DNA from: Maratus speciosus
Lineage: Eukaryota; Arthropoda; Arachnida; Araneae; Salticidae
DNA length: 64,000 nucleotides
NCBI GenBank assembly: GCA_963932465.1
Contig: OZ010786.1
Location: 276,428,411 to 276,492,410 of the forward strand
Direction of reading: 5' to 3'
In this document: piece by piece, positions 23,495 to 34,803 of the stretch
Position numbering within the stretch: position 1 is the stretch's first letter
Layout of the letters: the number at the start of each line of letters is the position of its first letter
Notes under the pieces: model-generated
The model's input: only the letters and a program-made list of their open reading frames with translations
What the model was told of the DNA's origin: nothing
Databases searched by the model: none
Position numbers and translations under genes: made by a program

Positions 23495-24107
23495 TTAAAG
23501 CGGTAAATTGTAGTAATTGTATTATGTCAATCGTTTTATAACGCTGTTAAAAAATACCAGGAGGCAAAGACTCTGTTTACTTAATTCATTTTATTTTAGC
23601 TTACTTTCAAATGTTTAACTGGTCTTCTTTAATCAAACACGGAAACAACCGTTGGATGTCTTAATAGCAAATTATTCGGCCTTAAATTTTTGCAATCAAA
23701 GGGAATTGAATGGAAACCCGTTTACAGGGAGATCGCTATAGGTTTTTTCAATTATAATTCAATCTTCTCTAATCTTTTTAAAACCGATCAAATTAGCATG
23801 CTTTTAGATTCTGCGGTGTCTGAATGGGGGTTGGCGAGCGTAGCTTGCAGGGGGCAGAGCCCCCTAGTATTTAATAAATTCTCAATATGTCCCATTCATT
23901 ATACACAACGAGTTATAATTAAAACATCATATTTTTTGTGTATATGCAAGTTCAGAAACAAAGCATTTTTAACTAATTTCGAGATATTCGGCTTGACTTA
24001 CTGTACTCAACGATATAAAATGTGGTTTTACAATCGTAGCACATTGCTGACAGTGAAGAAGGACAATCCGAACATTTATTTTACCATATTAAAAACATTT
24101 ATTAGAA

Positions 24108-24461
24108 CACTGTAAAAAAACCACTGTAGATTTGCCAGAACAAACTCGATCACAGTGAATGTGCTGTATCTTTCTTTGGTTTCCTGTCTATATTAACATG
24201 GAAAATACAGTAGTTGCGTAAAATTAACAGCACAATGTGCTGGCAATTTGGACGCATTTTTTTACAGCACAAACTGCTGGCGTCCAAATTGCCAGCACGT
24301 TGTGCTGTTAATTTTACGCAACTACTGTATTTTCCATGTTAATATAGTCAGGAAACTAAAGAAAGATACAGTACATTAACTGTGATCGAGTTTGTGCGCG
24401 AGATGAACAGTACCTTGTACTGTAAAAATGTAGTTTTTTTTTTCTTTTTTTTTTTACAGTG
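24108..24461. mobile_element. 354-bp near-perfect palindromic foldback
   Basis: Both ends read CACTGTAAAAAAA. The arms are nearly identical inverted copies for over 120 bp (for example GTAAAATTAACAGCACAA and its complement), meeting around 24255-24290. The right end has an expanded T run. No clear target duplication is visible. The single strand would fold into one long hairpin. Confidence 0.88.
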
Positions 24462-24539
24462 AAGGCGTATATGCAATTAAAATGTTCAAGATTATTGAAA
24501 ATTTATTCAAGTACTACAGTGTCAGTTTTCTGAATTTTT

Positions 24540-24855
24540 AATTCTTTTCTTTCCAATAAAGTTGAAAAGTGTTTATGAATTCGGTTTGCCTGTCTATTTG
24601 TCTGTATGTCCGTCAGTCTGTTTGTCTCTCTGTCCGTCCGTGCTCTAACACGCTTAAATATAGTCCGATTGCCATGAATTTGATAGATGTTATCGTGTAT
24701 CACTATGAGGAGTTTGGTACTGCAAATGAAGTGTGTAGCATTTACGGTTCATTTGCAGGGACATTCAAGAGAATGTCGTTACATTACGGTCTACGGGCGA
24801 AAATTGTTTGTGGTGTATTTTAATAATATTACAGTATTTTAAACATTGTACTGAA

Positions 24856-24886
<31 letters not shown>

Positions 24887-25500
24887 CTCAGGTGAACTAC
24901 ACGGGGCTTACTGTAGTATATGGTGTGCATAGAATATATCGTTCATTTACAGGGAAACACACAAAAGAATTTGGCTAAAGAAGAAACTGAACTATTGAAA
25001 CCTATGAATAATAATGGCCTGAAGTGCGTTTGCAGTTGTGGTAAACATTTTTAAATTGAACTATTTTTTAAAAATATTACTTGGTGTAGATGAATTCTAT
25101 AGATCATTTACAGGGCCGCACAAATTTTCTCAAGTAGATTTCCGGATTATTCACAGAAATTGCTGAATGGAAAATTTCAACTGTGCTATTCGTTTCAATG
25201 AACTTACTTTTAGCATACTATGTAGTATATATACAAATCCGTAGATCATATACAGGTCTGAAAAGAAAAAAAAAGAAGAAAGGAAACGGATATTTTCCGA
25301 CTATTGATTGTAATAGCAGAAATTGGGTTACATTAGCATTATGAAGTTTTCAAATTGTTTCTTTATACATCATATTTCACATTAATAAACTGTGAAATTT
25401 TGTTTCTGTAATCTGAATGTATTGGGAAATGTTAAATAATCTATGCTGGACGCATGATTTTTCGTTCTTGTTACTTTAAAAAGTGGCAAGCACATTATTT
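24540..25500 (+). repeat. Internally repetitive family, copy 1
   Basis: Begins with a pyrimidine-rich GTCTGTCTGTCCGTCC-type tract. It is then built of units carrying GTTCATTTACAGGG, ACA..AAGAATTTGG/TTACATTACGG and GTGCATTTTAATGAT. It ends with AATCTATGC..ATTTTTCGTTCTTGTTA at about 25440-25480. Similar arrays occur at 25780-28700 and 60140-60522. No stable reading frame. Confidence 0.6.
24858..24887. repeat. (TA)n microsatellite
   Basis: About 14 TA dinucleotides inside the internally repetitive family. Similar runs are at 38161-38186 and 50277-50294. Confidence 0.9.
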
Positions 25501-26221
25501 AAATGTCGTTTTAATTGGGGCAGTGGAGTTTGCTGACAGATCCATTCGAAGTAGTTCACTTACTTCTTTGCTAAATCTGAGCATCCAAAAAAAATCTAAT
25601 AAATAATATTTTAATTAATGTATTTTAATATATATCCAATATAAAAATATATATTGTTCAAAGATATGAACATGTATTTCTAAAATATTATTCATATTTT
25701 AATATTTACCTGCAGATATTTGAATTTAAAGTTTAAAAATTTTGGAAAAATTACTTTTTAACACGTTCTAACATCGTTAAAAATGTTTGTGAAATCAGTT
25801 GGTTTGTCTGTCTGTCAATCTGTCATTATATCAGGCTGTTCGTGCTCTAATTCCGATAAATATACTGGGATTGATGAGTAATTGTTTTTTTTAATGAAGT
25901 TCACTATAGAGTGTTCGCTGTTAAAAATGAGAATGTAGTGTTTATAGCCCGTTTAAAGCGACACACAATAGAATTTGGTTCCGTTAGGGTCTATTGGGAT
26001 GAATCGTGTGAGGTGCATTTTATTGATATTACGATATTTTGAACATAATGAGATTGATATGCGTCACTTAGGTGGACTACGATATGCTTTTTAGGTAGTG
26101 CAAAATAAGTAGCATATATATTTCGTTTACAGGGATGCACAAAAGACATACATTACATTATAAGCTTTGGGTTAGAATGGTTTAGGGTGCATTTTAATGA
26201 TGTTATGATATATAACATATA

Positions 26222-28244
26222 CCGTAAGATGGGGTTACATTGTGACTGGTGGTGTTACTTTGTGTCAACAGGTCTAGTTTTCGTATTTCGAATCTCCACT
26301 CCGTCCGCGATGGTAGGAGAGCAAACAGCTGTGCCATTTCCTAGTACGGTGTTCCCACGTCACACAGCGGCCATTGCCCAAAGCTCTAGCACCTTGCTTG
26401 TTCTCTCAATCCGCTGAAAGTTGCAACCTGCTCCTGCGTTGTTCTTTCGAAAACCGAAAACTTTGTATGCTGATGCCTAAAGCGTATGAGATTCGTCTAT
26501 CACAGGTAAATATTCTTTGTTGTTGTTGTGTCATTTAGAATGTGGAATAATATAACATTTGTCAAATTTTTTTTTCTGAGATATGGCAGCATAATCAAAA
26601 TATAGACACTTGATGGGGCTACTTTGTGACATCTCGATTCTGTCGTAAATTAGCCCCACAGGATTAACGTTTGAAAATTAATTATATATTTTTTAGTTTT
26701 CAGTGTCAAGATAGATGTTGAAACATTATGAGAAGCAAGATAGTCTAAAGGTAGTCATTGGGGACAAGTTAAGCTCTGATATAGGTCTAGAATTTCTACG
26801 ACATTGTGATAAAAATAACATCGTCTCGCATTTCCTTCAAATTCGACTCATCTTCTGCAGCCGCTTGATGCGGCCTTTTTCTGTTTTTTAAAATCCCACT
26901 GTCAAGTTGTAAAAAAATAGCTCTGGTAGTAAATGCACAAACGTATCAAAGGACGAATTTCCGCGTCTTCTAACTGAGCTCATATCAAGAACAATCTGAT
27001 GTCGGAATTTGGGCGATCGTAATCAATCCACTAAATAGAAACAAAGTTTTTAAAAAGGCTTCCAAAAAGATTCCCCGAAGAAAACTTAGGATCGATGTCG
27101 GAACATGTGGGAAAAGTGTTCTTGGAAGAGTTGAACAAGAAGAGGGAGAAATAACAAAAAGTCGGATCTCTAAAAACGCAAAAAACTTGAATGTCCCGCC
27201 GGGCTGAAGCATTAGTCCTACTGATTTCCAAAAAGCTAGAGGAAGCAAAATTGTTTTGACGTCTAGAGGAAGCGATGTGGCTACTGCTTATATCGACAGC
27301 AATGGGGAGAGATTTAGCACCGGAGGAAAAGAACAAAGAGAAAGGCGCAATCTTCCAGAAAGGTCTCAAAGTCTTCCTTCATTTTTTTGCATTAGACAAA
27401 GTTATGAGTACGTTTCAGATGAGATACGGCACATTCTCAGAATTTTTCCTCATCGACTGAAGAGAGAGATTTTATTCCGGAACCATTCATTCCTCTTCAA
27501 GGGCGCAGGTGTTAGGAAAAACAATTTATGGTAGGGTATATGGGGCTTTGCTAAAACAAATTTTGGAGTTTTATCTATTTTTGGCTCGATTGGAAAACAA
27601 AAACTATAATTCAGCATTTTTTTTTTTATTTCGTATATTTTGTAGAAAGTTATTTCCTAAAACTTAAAACAGATTTGTATTTGATGTTCAATGTTTCCTC
27701 ATTTGATATAATTTTATTGTTTGTCTTGTAACCTTTTCTTCTTCTCAGTTAATAGTCATTATATTGTGCAGTTATTTTGTTTTGTATGGCTTTCAGAAAA
27801 ATCAAGAATGCTATTGTTTAATTGTAAAATTTGAAATATCAAGTTAAAGAGGATCTTCTATATTTTAAGAGATAATATGTGTATGAATTATTATTAAAGC
27901 GTCATTATGATTAAAGATGTGATGCATTTAAACTGCAAGACGCTACTCGATTATTCGCAGCGAAGCTGGAGTAGATCAATGGGACAAATCAGCGACATTT
28001 AAATATCAATTTCGCATTTTAAATTGTTTACAACATAATTTTCAAAGCAGAAATAATTAAGGAATTCATTCTCTCGCATTTCAAAGCAGAAACACACCTG
28101 TCACAAACCGATGAGCCAACCCACCCGATAGGCCAACTTTATAGCATCTTTAAACCTAAATTTATCAATTAATATTAAAGATTAAGATTGGTGCAATACA
28201 TCGTTATGCAGCAAAAATGATGTCAGTCACACCCCATCTTACGG
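26222..28244 (+). mobile_element. pogo/Tigger-like transposon, degenerate
   Basis: TIRs CCGTAAGATGGGGT at both ends, flanked by TA (26220-26221, 28245-28246). Inside are decayed pieces of a CENP-B/pogo-type DDE domain on the plus strand. GGGGCTAC(T)TTGTGAC echoes of the terminus occur near 26615. The element is 2023 bp and not functional. Confidence 0.85.
26752..27170 (+). pseudogene. pogo-like transposase catalytic fragment
   Basis: Plus-strand translation gives VIGDKLSSDIGLEFLRHC then NNIVSHFL. After a one-frame slip come NSTHLLQPLDAAFFCFLKSH, in-frame stops near 26910, and in later frames a GI-P-L-N-R-N-like piece and EENLGSMSEHVGKVFLEEL. The second acidic residue (IGD.LSSH) and third (HLLQPLD) of the pogo DDxD core are both visible in the order typical of Tigger/pogo proteins. 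Several stops and frameshifts make it a dead copy. The N-terminal CENP-B-like DNA-binding region was not found. Confidence 0.8.
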
Positions 28245-28700
28245 TATTCAAATTGAAAAGGATTACTTAAGTGTAGTGAAACGCATTTTCTATAGATTAT
28301 GTTCTGCGTAGCATTTATCGTTCATTTGCAGATACGCATTAAAAAAATTAGGTTACAGGACTGGCTATGCTTACTATAATTACTGAAAGTGCATTTTTCG
28401 CTGTGGTATACAAATTTTAATATCAAATTTTGTGTTTTAATACCTAACATGTTGTGTATAAATTATATAGATCATATATACGGCTGCACAAAAGGATTCC
28501 CACATATTACCGCACATGGACACAGACAGGAATCACATAAAATAATTATTTGCTGTTTTATGTATGTTTTTGGAATTGCTTATTTGGATATCTCTGTTTA
28601 TTGTATGATAACATAAAATTTCTTACCAATATTCTGTAGTGTTGGAAAGTGTTCCATGATCTATGCAAGATCCATAATTTTCCGTTCTTATTTAATAATG

Positions 28701-30625
28701 AAAATTAAACATAAAATTTCCATATGTCCAAATATGACATTTTCATTAGTATTTTAAAGTTTTAAAGATTTTTAATTTTTTAAAAGCTCACAAGTGCAAA
28801 GCTCATTGCAAAAAGAGTTTTTTGCATTTCCATAACTAGAACCTAAGCACTGTACTACTTAAAATGAAGCATTAAAAAATAAATATGAAAATGTATGTTC
28901 TAATATGATCTAAAAATTACTATTATAAAGTGCATACATAAATTATCTGTAAAAAAAATACTTTATTATGCAGCTAAATATGACAATACAAATGATTAAA
29001 AGATATAAAACTCTCAAGGCTTGTACCTTTCTTGTGATGCCCTAACACCCTTAATTGCTCTGTAAATATTCCTTTCGTAAATCTGTTTTAGTTATCATGT
29101 TTTCTGAGATCAATCTAGTGCAGTATCGATTCGTATTTTGATTCAAGAATGGAGTAGCAATGGTCTGTAAAACTTATCTTTAATAACTCCATACGCTGAA
29201 ATATAGGGTTGAAAGTACAGGTGTTCGTGGTAACTGTAGAGTAAAATCTTCTCCGTCAATCTAAACTGAGACTTCAACACTGACTGAGGTAAGATGTATA
29301 TGCGCAAACTTATGCATTCAACCATACTAGTAAATTGGTACTGAACTAGTACCTCAGAAGAAATATTTACAAATTTTTCACTGACGTAATTGGCCTTATA
29401 TTTTCTAATCACCCTGTATATTTGAAAAAGAAATACGTTTGATGAAACATACAATCATTCGATACATCAAAATTACTAAATAAGATAAAGGATGCATTCA
29501 TGTCATTCTGAAAATATTTATTACATGGAAAATTTATTTCTAAATTTAACAACTGAGAGGACAGAATTCATTAATTTTCTATTTCGTAAAATCCAGTAAT
29601 TACGTCATTATGTAATATGGTACGGAAGCTAGGAAATCTAGTTTGTTAATCAAAGAGAACACGGATGATTATGTATAACCTATTGATTACCAATACACGA
29701 ACACGAATCCCCGTTTTATTGCGGGTTCTAATTATCAACAAACCACTTAGCTTATTAGGTGCTATCGATTTTATTATTATATGTGAATATCTGGATAAAA
29801 CTCTTCGTATAATTAGTAAATACAAAGCAATGGTATTAGATATTAACTCTTAATAAATTTCTGAAATAGTATAATTAAATTTGTAACTTAAAAATAGTCC
29901 TGTGACGCTATACGCCAAATGAATTAATTTTTTGCGCCTGTACAGATGCTAATTACGCATAAAAATTTTATCACATTATTTTACAATAATTTTAACTTAT
30001 GTTTAGCTGCTCGTATTTGATAAGAATTCTCAGACTGCTACTTTCAATTATCGGACAAATACGAGTTTTACTCGTGCAGAAAGGGTTAAGTACAACAAAC
30101 ACCTTGTTCAAAGTTTAAAGTTGACATTGTGCCAATTGCGCTTCGAAACGATGTAGCAACGTTGCAAAACCATTTTGGTCCGTGCCACTGTTTTTTAGGT
30201 AGGTTTTTAATTAATATCTCGGCTAATTACAGACGATGTTTTTCGAAAATCATCATCAACATTCCTTGGATGATTCTGCGTTAATAGGTACCTCGAGAGC
30301 GCCTAACAACTTCCCCTCTGAGCATCCGCAAAGTAAAGTTTGTGTGTAATGGAAAAATGGGATTTCCTCAAAAACTATGTGACATAGGATAATCGCTATA
30401 TTTTTCCTGCAAGGTTTAAATAAACGCCCACTGCCATTAATTTATCGTAATTTTAGTTTCAGTAGATTCTGAGATAGGTGAGGAGGAACACATTTTTGCA
30501 GTATATTTTCGACAATATCTCTAAAATTATAATCCCTAAAATTAAAACAAATATATTTTTGAGTTATGTGTTACGAGATAATTCGAACGATATGCCACAC
30601 GATATGATTTTTTTCCTTAAGTAAC
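28701..30625. other. AT-rich stretch, no gene recognised
   Basis: No domain or element boundary is convincing. A CGTGCAGAAAGGGTTAAG block at 30074-30091 resembles the end of a TTAA MITE, but its partner is not seen. The open frames at 29143-29454 and 29665-29853 show no family. Confidence 0.5.
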
Positions 30626-30843
30626 TTAAGGGGGCAGATCACGTTGACGGTTAAAAAAAATGATTTTTCACACATTTCAGAATGGATACCTTCAAACGTT
30701 ACAAATCCACTGCAAAAAGAATTTTACAAAAATTCCAATTAGAACAGAAGTCATGGCTAAAAATATCTTTCACAAAAGCATTTGCTGTAATGTTATGACA
30801 ACTTCGAAGACGTTTTTCTAAAAACTAGCTGACCCGCCCGGCG

Positions 30844-30882
30844 CACAGTGGGGTATTTCACAAATCTGGGCGGCCAAAATTA
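30844..30882 (+). repeat. Left Transib terminus, 23-RSS-like
   Basis: Heptamer CACAGTG (identical to the V(D)J consensus), a 23-bp spacer, then CCAAAATTA where a nonamer (consensus ACAAAAACC) would sit. The central AAAA is conserved; 5 of 9 positions match. Confidence 0.7.
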
Positions 30883-31004
30883 TTTTTTTCTTTTACACTA
30901 ATTTAAACGTTTAAAGCAGCAAATAAATGCATTTTTTAAAATAAATATTGTTTAATAACTTAAAAATCATGGATGTTTTGCAACTTCGTACTGATTTTTA
31001 TTGA

Positions 31005-31190
31005 TCAAAATTAGTATTATACAATAAATGATATTTATGAAAAACAGTATTATAAAATAAATGATAATTATGATAAATAGTGTTATAAAATAAATGATAA
31101 TCATGATAAATAGTATTATAAAATAAGTGATAATCATGATAAATAGTATTATAAAATAAATGATAATTATGATAAAAAAAATGGAATAAT
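31005..31190. repeat. About five tandem copies of a 33-36 bp unit
   Basis: Units read TATTATAAAATAAATGATAA followed by TTATGATAAA(TAG) with small changes. Lies inside the Transib between the transposase stop and the left terminus. Confidence 0.85.
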
Positions 31191-31247
31191 GTATTTAATA
31201 ATTGAATAAATTATAAAAACAGATTATTTATGATAAGAACAATTAGT

Positions 31248-33970
31248 TTAATCAGATGATAATTCAGAATCGTAATCTGTTTCTTCATAATCAGAATCCT
31301 CTGGATCACGAGCTTCAGAAGATTCCATAGGCAGTAACATTTCTAGAGTTACTTTAAGAACAATTTTGATTTTTTTCTTATCGTGGGTCTCATTCCAGTT
31401 AAAACTGGATCTGAACTCAAAAGCAATCTGTTGAAAACATCACGGTTACAAGAAATTCTTGAAAATTTACGCGACAGATTTTGGCGAAATAATCGAAAAT
31501 GTTTGTTCCGTGCTTCGGCTGCTTCTTCAGACAATTGGCCTATTGGTAGTAAAGCTTTCTCTATCACAATGGGTCCATCGATTAATATTTTATGCATTGT
31601 GGGTGACATTGGATACCATTTATATAACTGGACGTAGAGCTCTGCTGTTTTTTTTCTGTATATTCCTTAAATTTATCAAGGTGAATTTTGTGGCCACTGG
31701 ATATGGTTTCAAGAATAACTTTAAATCGATATATTAAACTTTCATCAATGCCGGTAATTTCTGCTGCTAGAGATGGGTCAGTAAAGAATCTTCTGCTGGT
31801 ATTTCCATCATTTGTATTGCCATATCCAGGCTTAGGAATATCTACAAGTAAACCTAACTTTGTTTTGAAATTTTCTTGAATGCGCAATTTTGTTTCCTTA
31901 ACGAGAGCATTTTCGTCTTCTGCATTCAAACTCCACTGTAAGCTAAATGCAACAAATTTTCAAATAATCGAATCCTAGCATGCAAAATCGATAGTCCAAA
32001 TTCTAATGTTTCTTGCTTCATATATATCTTTTTAGAGAGATCATTAAAATCTTTGGATGTCAGTCCACAAATGTAGCAACGCATTGTCTATTTTGTACTT
32101 GTGACTGCGTTACATATTTTTCCATCGACCATAGTAAGTATCATTTTATGTTTTACTAAAAATGTATTTTCCTCTAATGTAATTTTTGAGGGCTGTACAG
32201 AATTTAATTAATTTTTTATGTAATTAATCTCATCATTAATAATTTCTGTTGTTTCTTTTACAAATCTTATTCGCATGGGCCGGCAATAACGTGGTAATGA
32301 AGGCAATGGATTTTGCCAGATAGTCTTGTTGTTTATACTGCAAATTAGCTGAATTGGAACAAACGAGCTCTGGAATATATGCGCATCGGAAGAGGAATCA
32401 CTCTCAAATTTTTGTTTGTATTGCGCTTGTTGCGATCCATCGCAGCCCCATTTATATATAAGAATTAATGCATTTCTTTCATCTTCTTTTAAACTTTCCA
32501 AAACTTCTTTCAAATAAATGAATAATCGTGTCACTGTTAAATTACCTAAATCTTGAATATTAATTTCAACGCAAGTTTCAGTAATTTTAAAAGAGTCTTT
32601 GTCTGGATAGCAATCAATTTTAGATCGTTGTAGAAGACTACAACAAGGGTACACATTTTTTTGATATCGTCTTATAAATTCGTATTGATTCCTTGAAATG
32701 TTAGCTTCGACGAATAATGATAACGCTTATAAAGACGATATTTGTGTTTTCTTTTCCGTCTGCCGAGTTCTCAAATATGCTTTTTTATATTTTGTTTCTC
32801 GCATTGGTGAATTAATTCCTTTAGAACATGGGCAGCATCTCACTTCCCTGAGGTTTCTAACTTTAGCTGAGCGGCATGTGTAAGTACTTCCACATCAGTC
32901 GAGCTCCTCAAACTCTCAGACTTTCTCCGCTTTGACCTGACACCTGATTCAGTGAAAGCTTTTGCTGTCCTTCCTGGTTGATTTACTTTTTTTGAAATTT
33001 CTACTGTACCTTCAAGCCATTCCTTATTATTTTTCACAAATTTATCTAACATATAATGGGCTTCGATCCATTTGCTCTTGAAATGAGATTTAAATTGGGA
33101 GAAATTGTGCTTGAGGTTTTTAATTTCATCATCGTCAAAATTATCGCTATTAAGAAGGTAATTTTCAAGGAAATTTAATCTATGATTAATGTTTGGCAAA
33201 TTCTGCTGTTGCATAATGTTTAAAAATTCTTTTCGAGTCATTACTCTGATATTCGAAGACCCTAAATAAAAATAAATACAAAATATGAACAAAAAAGAAT
33301 GCATAATTGTTATGTGCAATTTAGATAGATAACATCATTTTATCCCTTATTTTTTAAACAAATCTCACAATCTTTCACTAACGTTTAACAGAAACATGTG
33401 GAAATTTGCCTAGACTTAATTTTTAGGTAAACAAATGTTAATAACGAGCAATAAATTATTTCAATTTTGTGAAAAGTGCTTAACAAAAGATAAAAGGGAA
33501 TGAATACATTATTTTAAAGCAATTTTTTTTTAATTATATAAATTTAATTTCAATCAGAATGACTGAAAAATAAACAAATGTGATCCCTTTCTAATGAATC
33601 ATAACAATATTTTAATATTAAAATTTATATGATAAATATCAGTTAAAAATCAATATATAGTAATTTTGTATGCTTACTCAGAATTTTGGAAGAGCATATT
33701 TATATCGCCTTCATTTTAAAAAGGGGACGAAGGTGGAACTACTTTAAACGAAAACACAAATAGAAGGGTGTATATTTATTGGTACAATAAGTAACTTTGC
33801 TTGGAAATGTTTGGAAATATAACTAAACCCTTCGTGAATTTGGAAACAAGGGAAAAAATAATAGAAAAATATGCGTTATTTTAAATTAATTTTGTAAATA
33901 CTAAAACTATTTCTTTCTCAATTCAAAGTTAATGATAATAATGATACATACCTGTCTCGTCACTATCCAT
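31248..33970 (-). pseudogene. Transib (RAG1-like) transposase, two exons, broken
   Basis: Transib transposases are the relatives of RAG1 that cut at heptamer-bearing ends. Exon 1 is ATG at 33970 to 33952 (MDSDET plus one base) with donor GTATGT; a 690-bp intron ends in TTTATTTAG; exon 2 starts at 33261 in matching phase. Family landmarks in order: ALSLFVEANISRNQYEFIR; first catalytic D in CDGSQQAQYKQ (codon 32439-32441); NPLPSLPRYCRPMRIRFVKE; second D in TMVDGKICN (32124-32126) with a CYICG zinc knuckle; GLLVDIPKPGYGNTNDGNT; and SEEAAEARNK with the catalytic Glu region (about 31501-31530). An acidic tail ends at 31248. Breaks: TGA 32840-32842, a frameshift about 32800, TAA 32727-32729, TAG 32088-32090, further frameshifts near 32200, 31930, 31640 and 31350. 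Dead copy, but all three catalytic regions remain. Confidence 0.92.
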
Positions 33971-34202
33971 AACGATTAGATTTTAAATACTTCCAAAACT
34001 AAAGTTATTCACATTCAATAATAGGAAGTCACAATGAAGAACGATTTCACACTCATTCACTTAACGCAACACTCCAGTTTCAACTGATAACAGGAGGTCA
34101 TCATTCTCTTAAAGGAGATAAAAATCGCATCACGTGATTCCCCAATGATTCAGTTTCAACTTATATCCATCCGTTCGATCCTACACTGTACTTTATGAAA
34201 TC

Positions 34203-34241
34203 GACTTTTGGCCGGCCAGATTCTTCAAATACCCCACAGTG
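34203..34241 (-). repeat. Right Transib terminus, 23-RSS-like
   Basis: Read inward: CACTGTG, 23-bp spacer, then CCAAAAGTC at the nonamer position (6 of 9 match ACAAAAACC). Differs from the left heptamer at the fourth base, which is A or T, keeping CACWGTG. Confidence 0.7.
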
Positions 34242-34626
34242 CGGCGTTGCTCGGGCCCATAATAATATTCTTAAATGAATCTGAAATTTTTATCGCAGAT
34301 CCCTACAGAGGGGGTCGGGTGGAGACGGTGCAAATTTCCAGGGCCCGACTCTTGTTCAGTTCCAAAGTTAAAGTCAAAGGTTAAGTTTTTTAATTTTATA
34401 TGTCTCAAGCTTTAAACTTTTTTATTCCAAATTAACTGATCAATTTAATTAAAATGTAATTATATTTTTAATAATTTAATTTTTTTTATTTAAAATCTTT
34501 ATATGAAAAAGCAATTACAAATACAACATAAAGTGTAATACTGAAAAAGAACTAATAAATTGTAAGCAAATATTACTATATAGATTTTTTTTTAAAAGTA
34601 CCATCCAGCAAATTTATTTTCTAATA

Positions 34627-34803
34627 GAGTAAACCCTGTTTATAACGGAATCCTGCAATAAACTAAAAAAAAAAAAGTTCCTGCTCTCCCCCCCTCCCCC
34701 CCCCAAAAAATGCTATTATGCTTTGTACAATTTAAATAACCTGCATAAAACGGAATTTATCAATAGTCGTTTTCGTTTTCGTCTAAGCAGGTTTTATTGT
34801 ATC
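34627..34803. mobile_element. Small MITE-like insertion with poly-C interior
   Basis: Ends GAGTAAACCCTG..TATAACGG and, reversed, CAATAAAACCTGCTTAGACG form imperfect TIRs near TA dinucleotides. Contains an A run and interrupted poly-C. The blocks on either side, near 34259 and 34830, repeat ATTCTTAAATGAA(T/C)CTGAAATTT. Confidence 0.45.

Larger units (their letters stand above)
20812..23867 (+). mobile_element. Helitron-like element, non-autonomous, with nested MITEs
   Basis: The 5' end TCTACCCTATATATATATAA follows an A. The 3' end has a perfect GGGGGC-AGA-GCCCCC hairpin immediately followed by CTAG and then T, the classic Helitron terminus inserted between A and T. No Rep/helicase frame is present in the 3 kb. 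The interior carries palindromic 8-bp-TSD elements (21791-22292, 22315-22521, and a diverged trace at about 21305-21610) and two TTAA MITEs. The 3' end is firm; the 5' end is the best TC start I can find and is less certain. Confidence 0.6.
25780..28700 (+). repeat. Internally repetitive family, copy 2, split by pogo-like element
   Basis: Same order of blocks as copy 1, starting GGTTTGTCTGTCTGTC (about 25800) and ending GATCTATGC..AATTTTCCGTTCTTATT (about 28660). It is interrupted at a TA by the element at 26222-28244; the family's repeats resume at 28245. Confidence 0.6.
30844..34241 (-). mobile_element. Transib transposon with RSS-like ends
   Basis: 3398 bp bounded by a perfect 5-bp duplication CGGCG (30839-30843, 34242-34246). 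The termini are CACAGTGGGGTATTT (left) and CACTGTGGGGTATTT (right, reversed), within TIRs of about 40 bp that end in CGGCCAAAA. GC-rich 5-bp duplications, CAC-GTG heptamer ends and a RAG1-related transposase define the Transib superfamily. It carries a single two-exon transposase pseudogene on the minus strand. Confidence 0.95.

Noticed and set aside
24503..24823. Open frames with repeated SVCLSVRPCS or TDRETNRLTD peptides
   Set aside because: Translations of the GTCTGTCTGTCC-type tract on the two strands.
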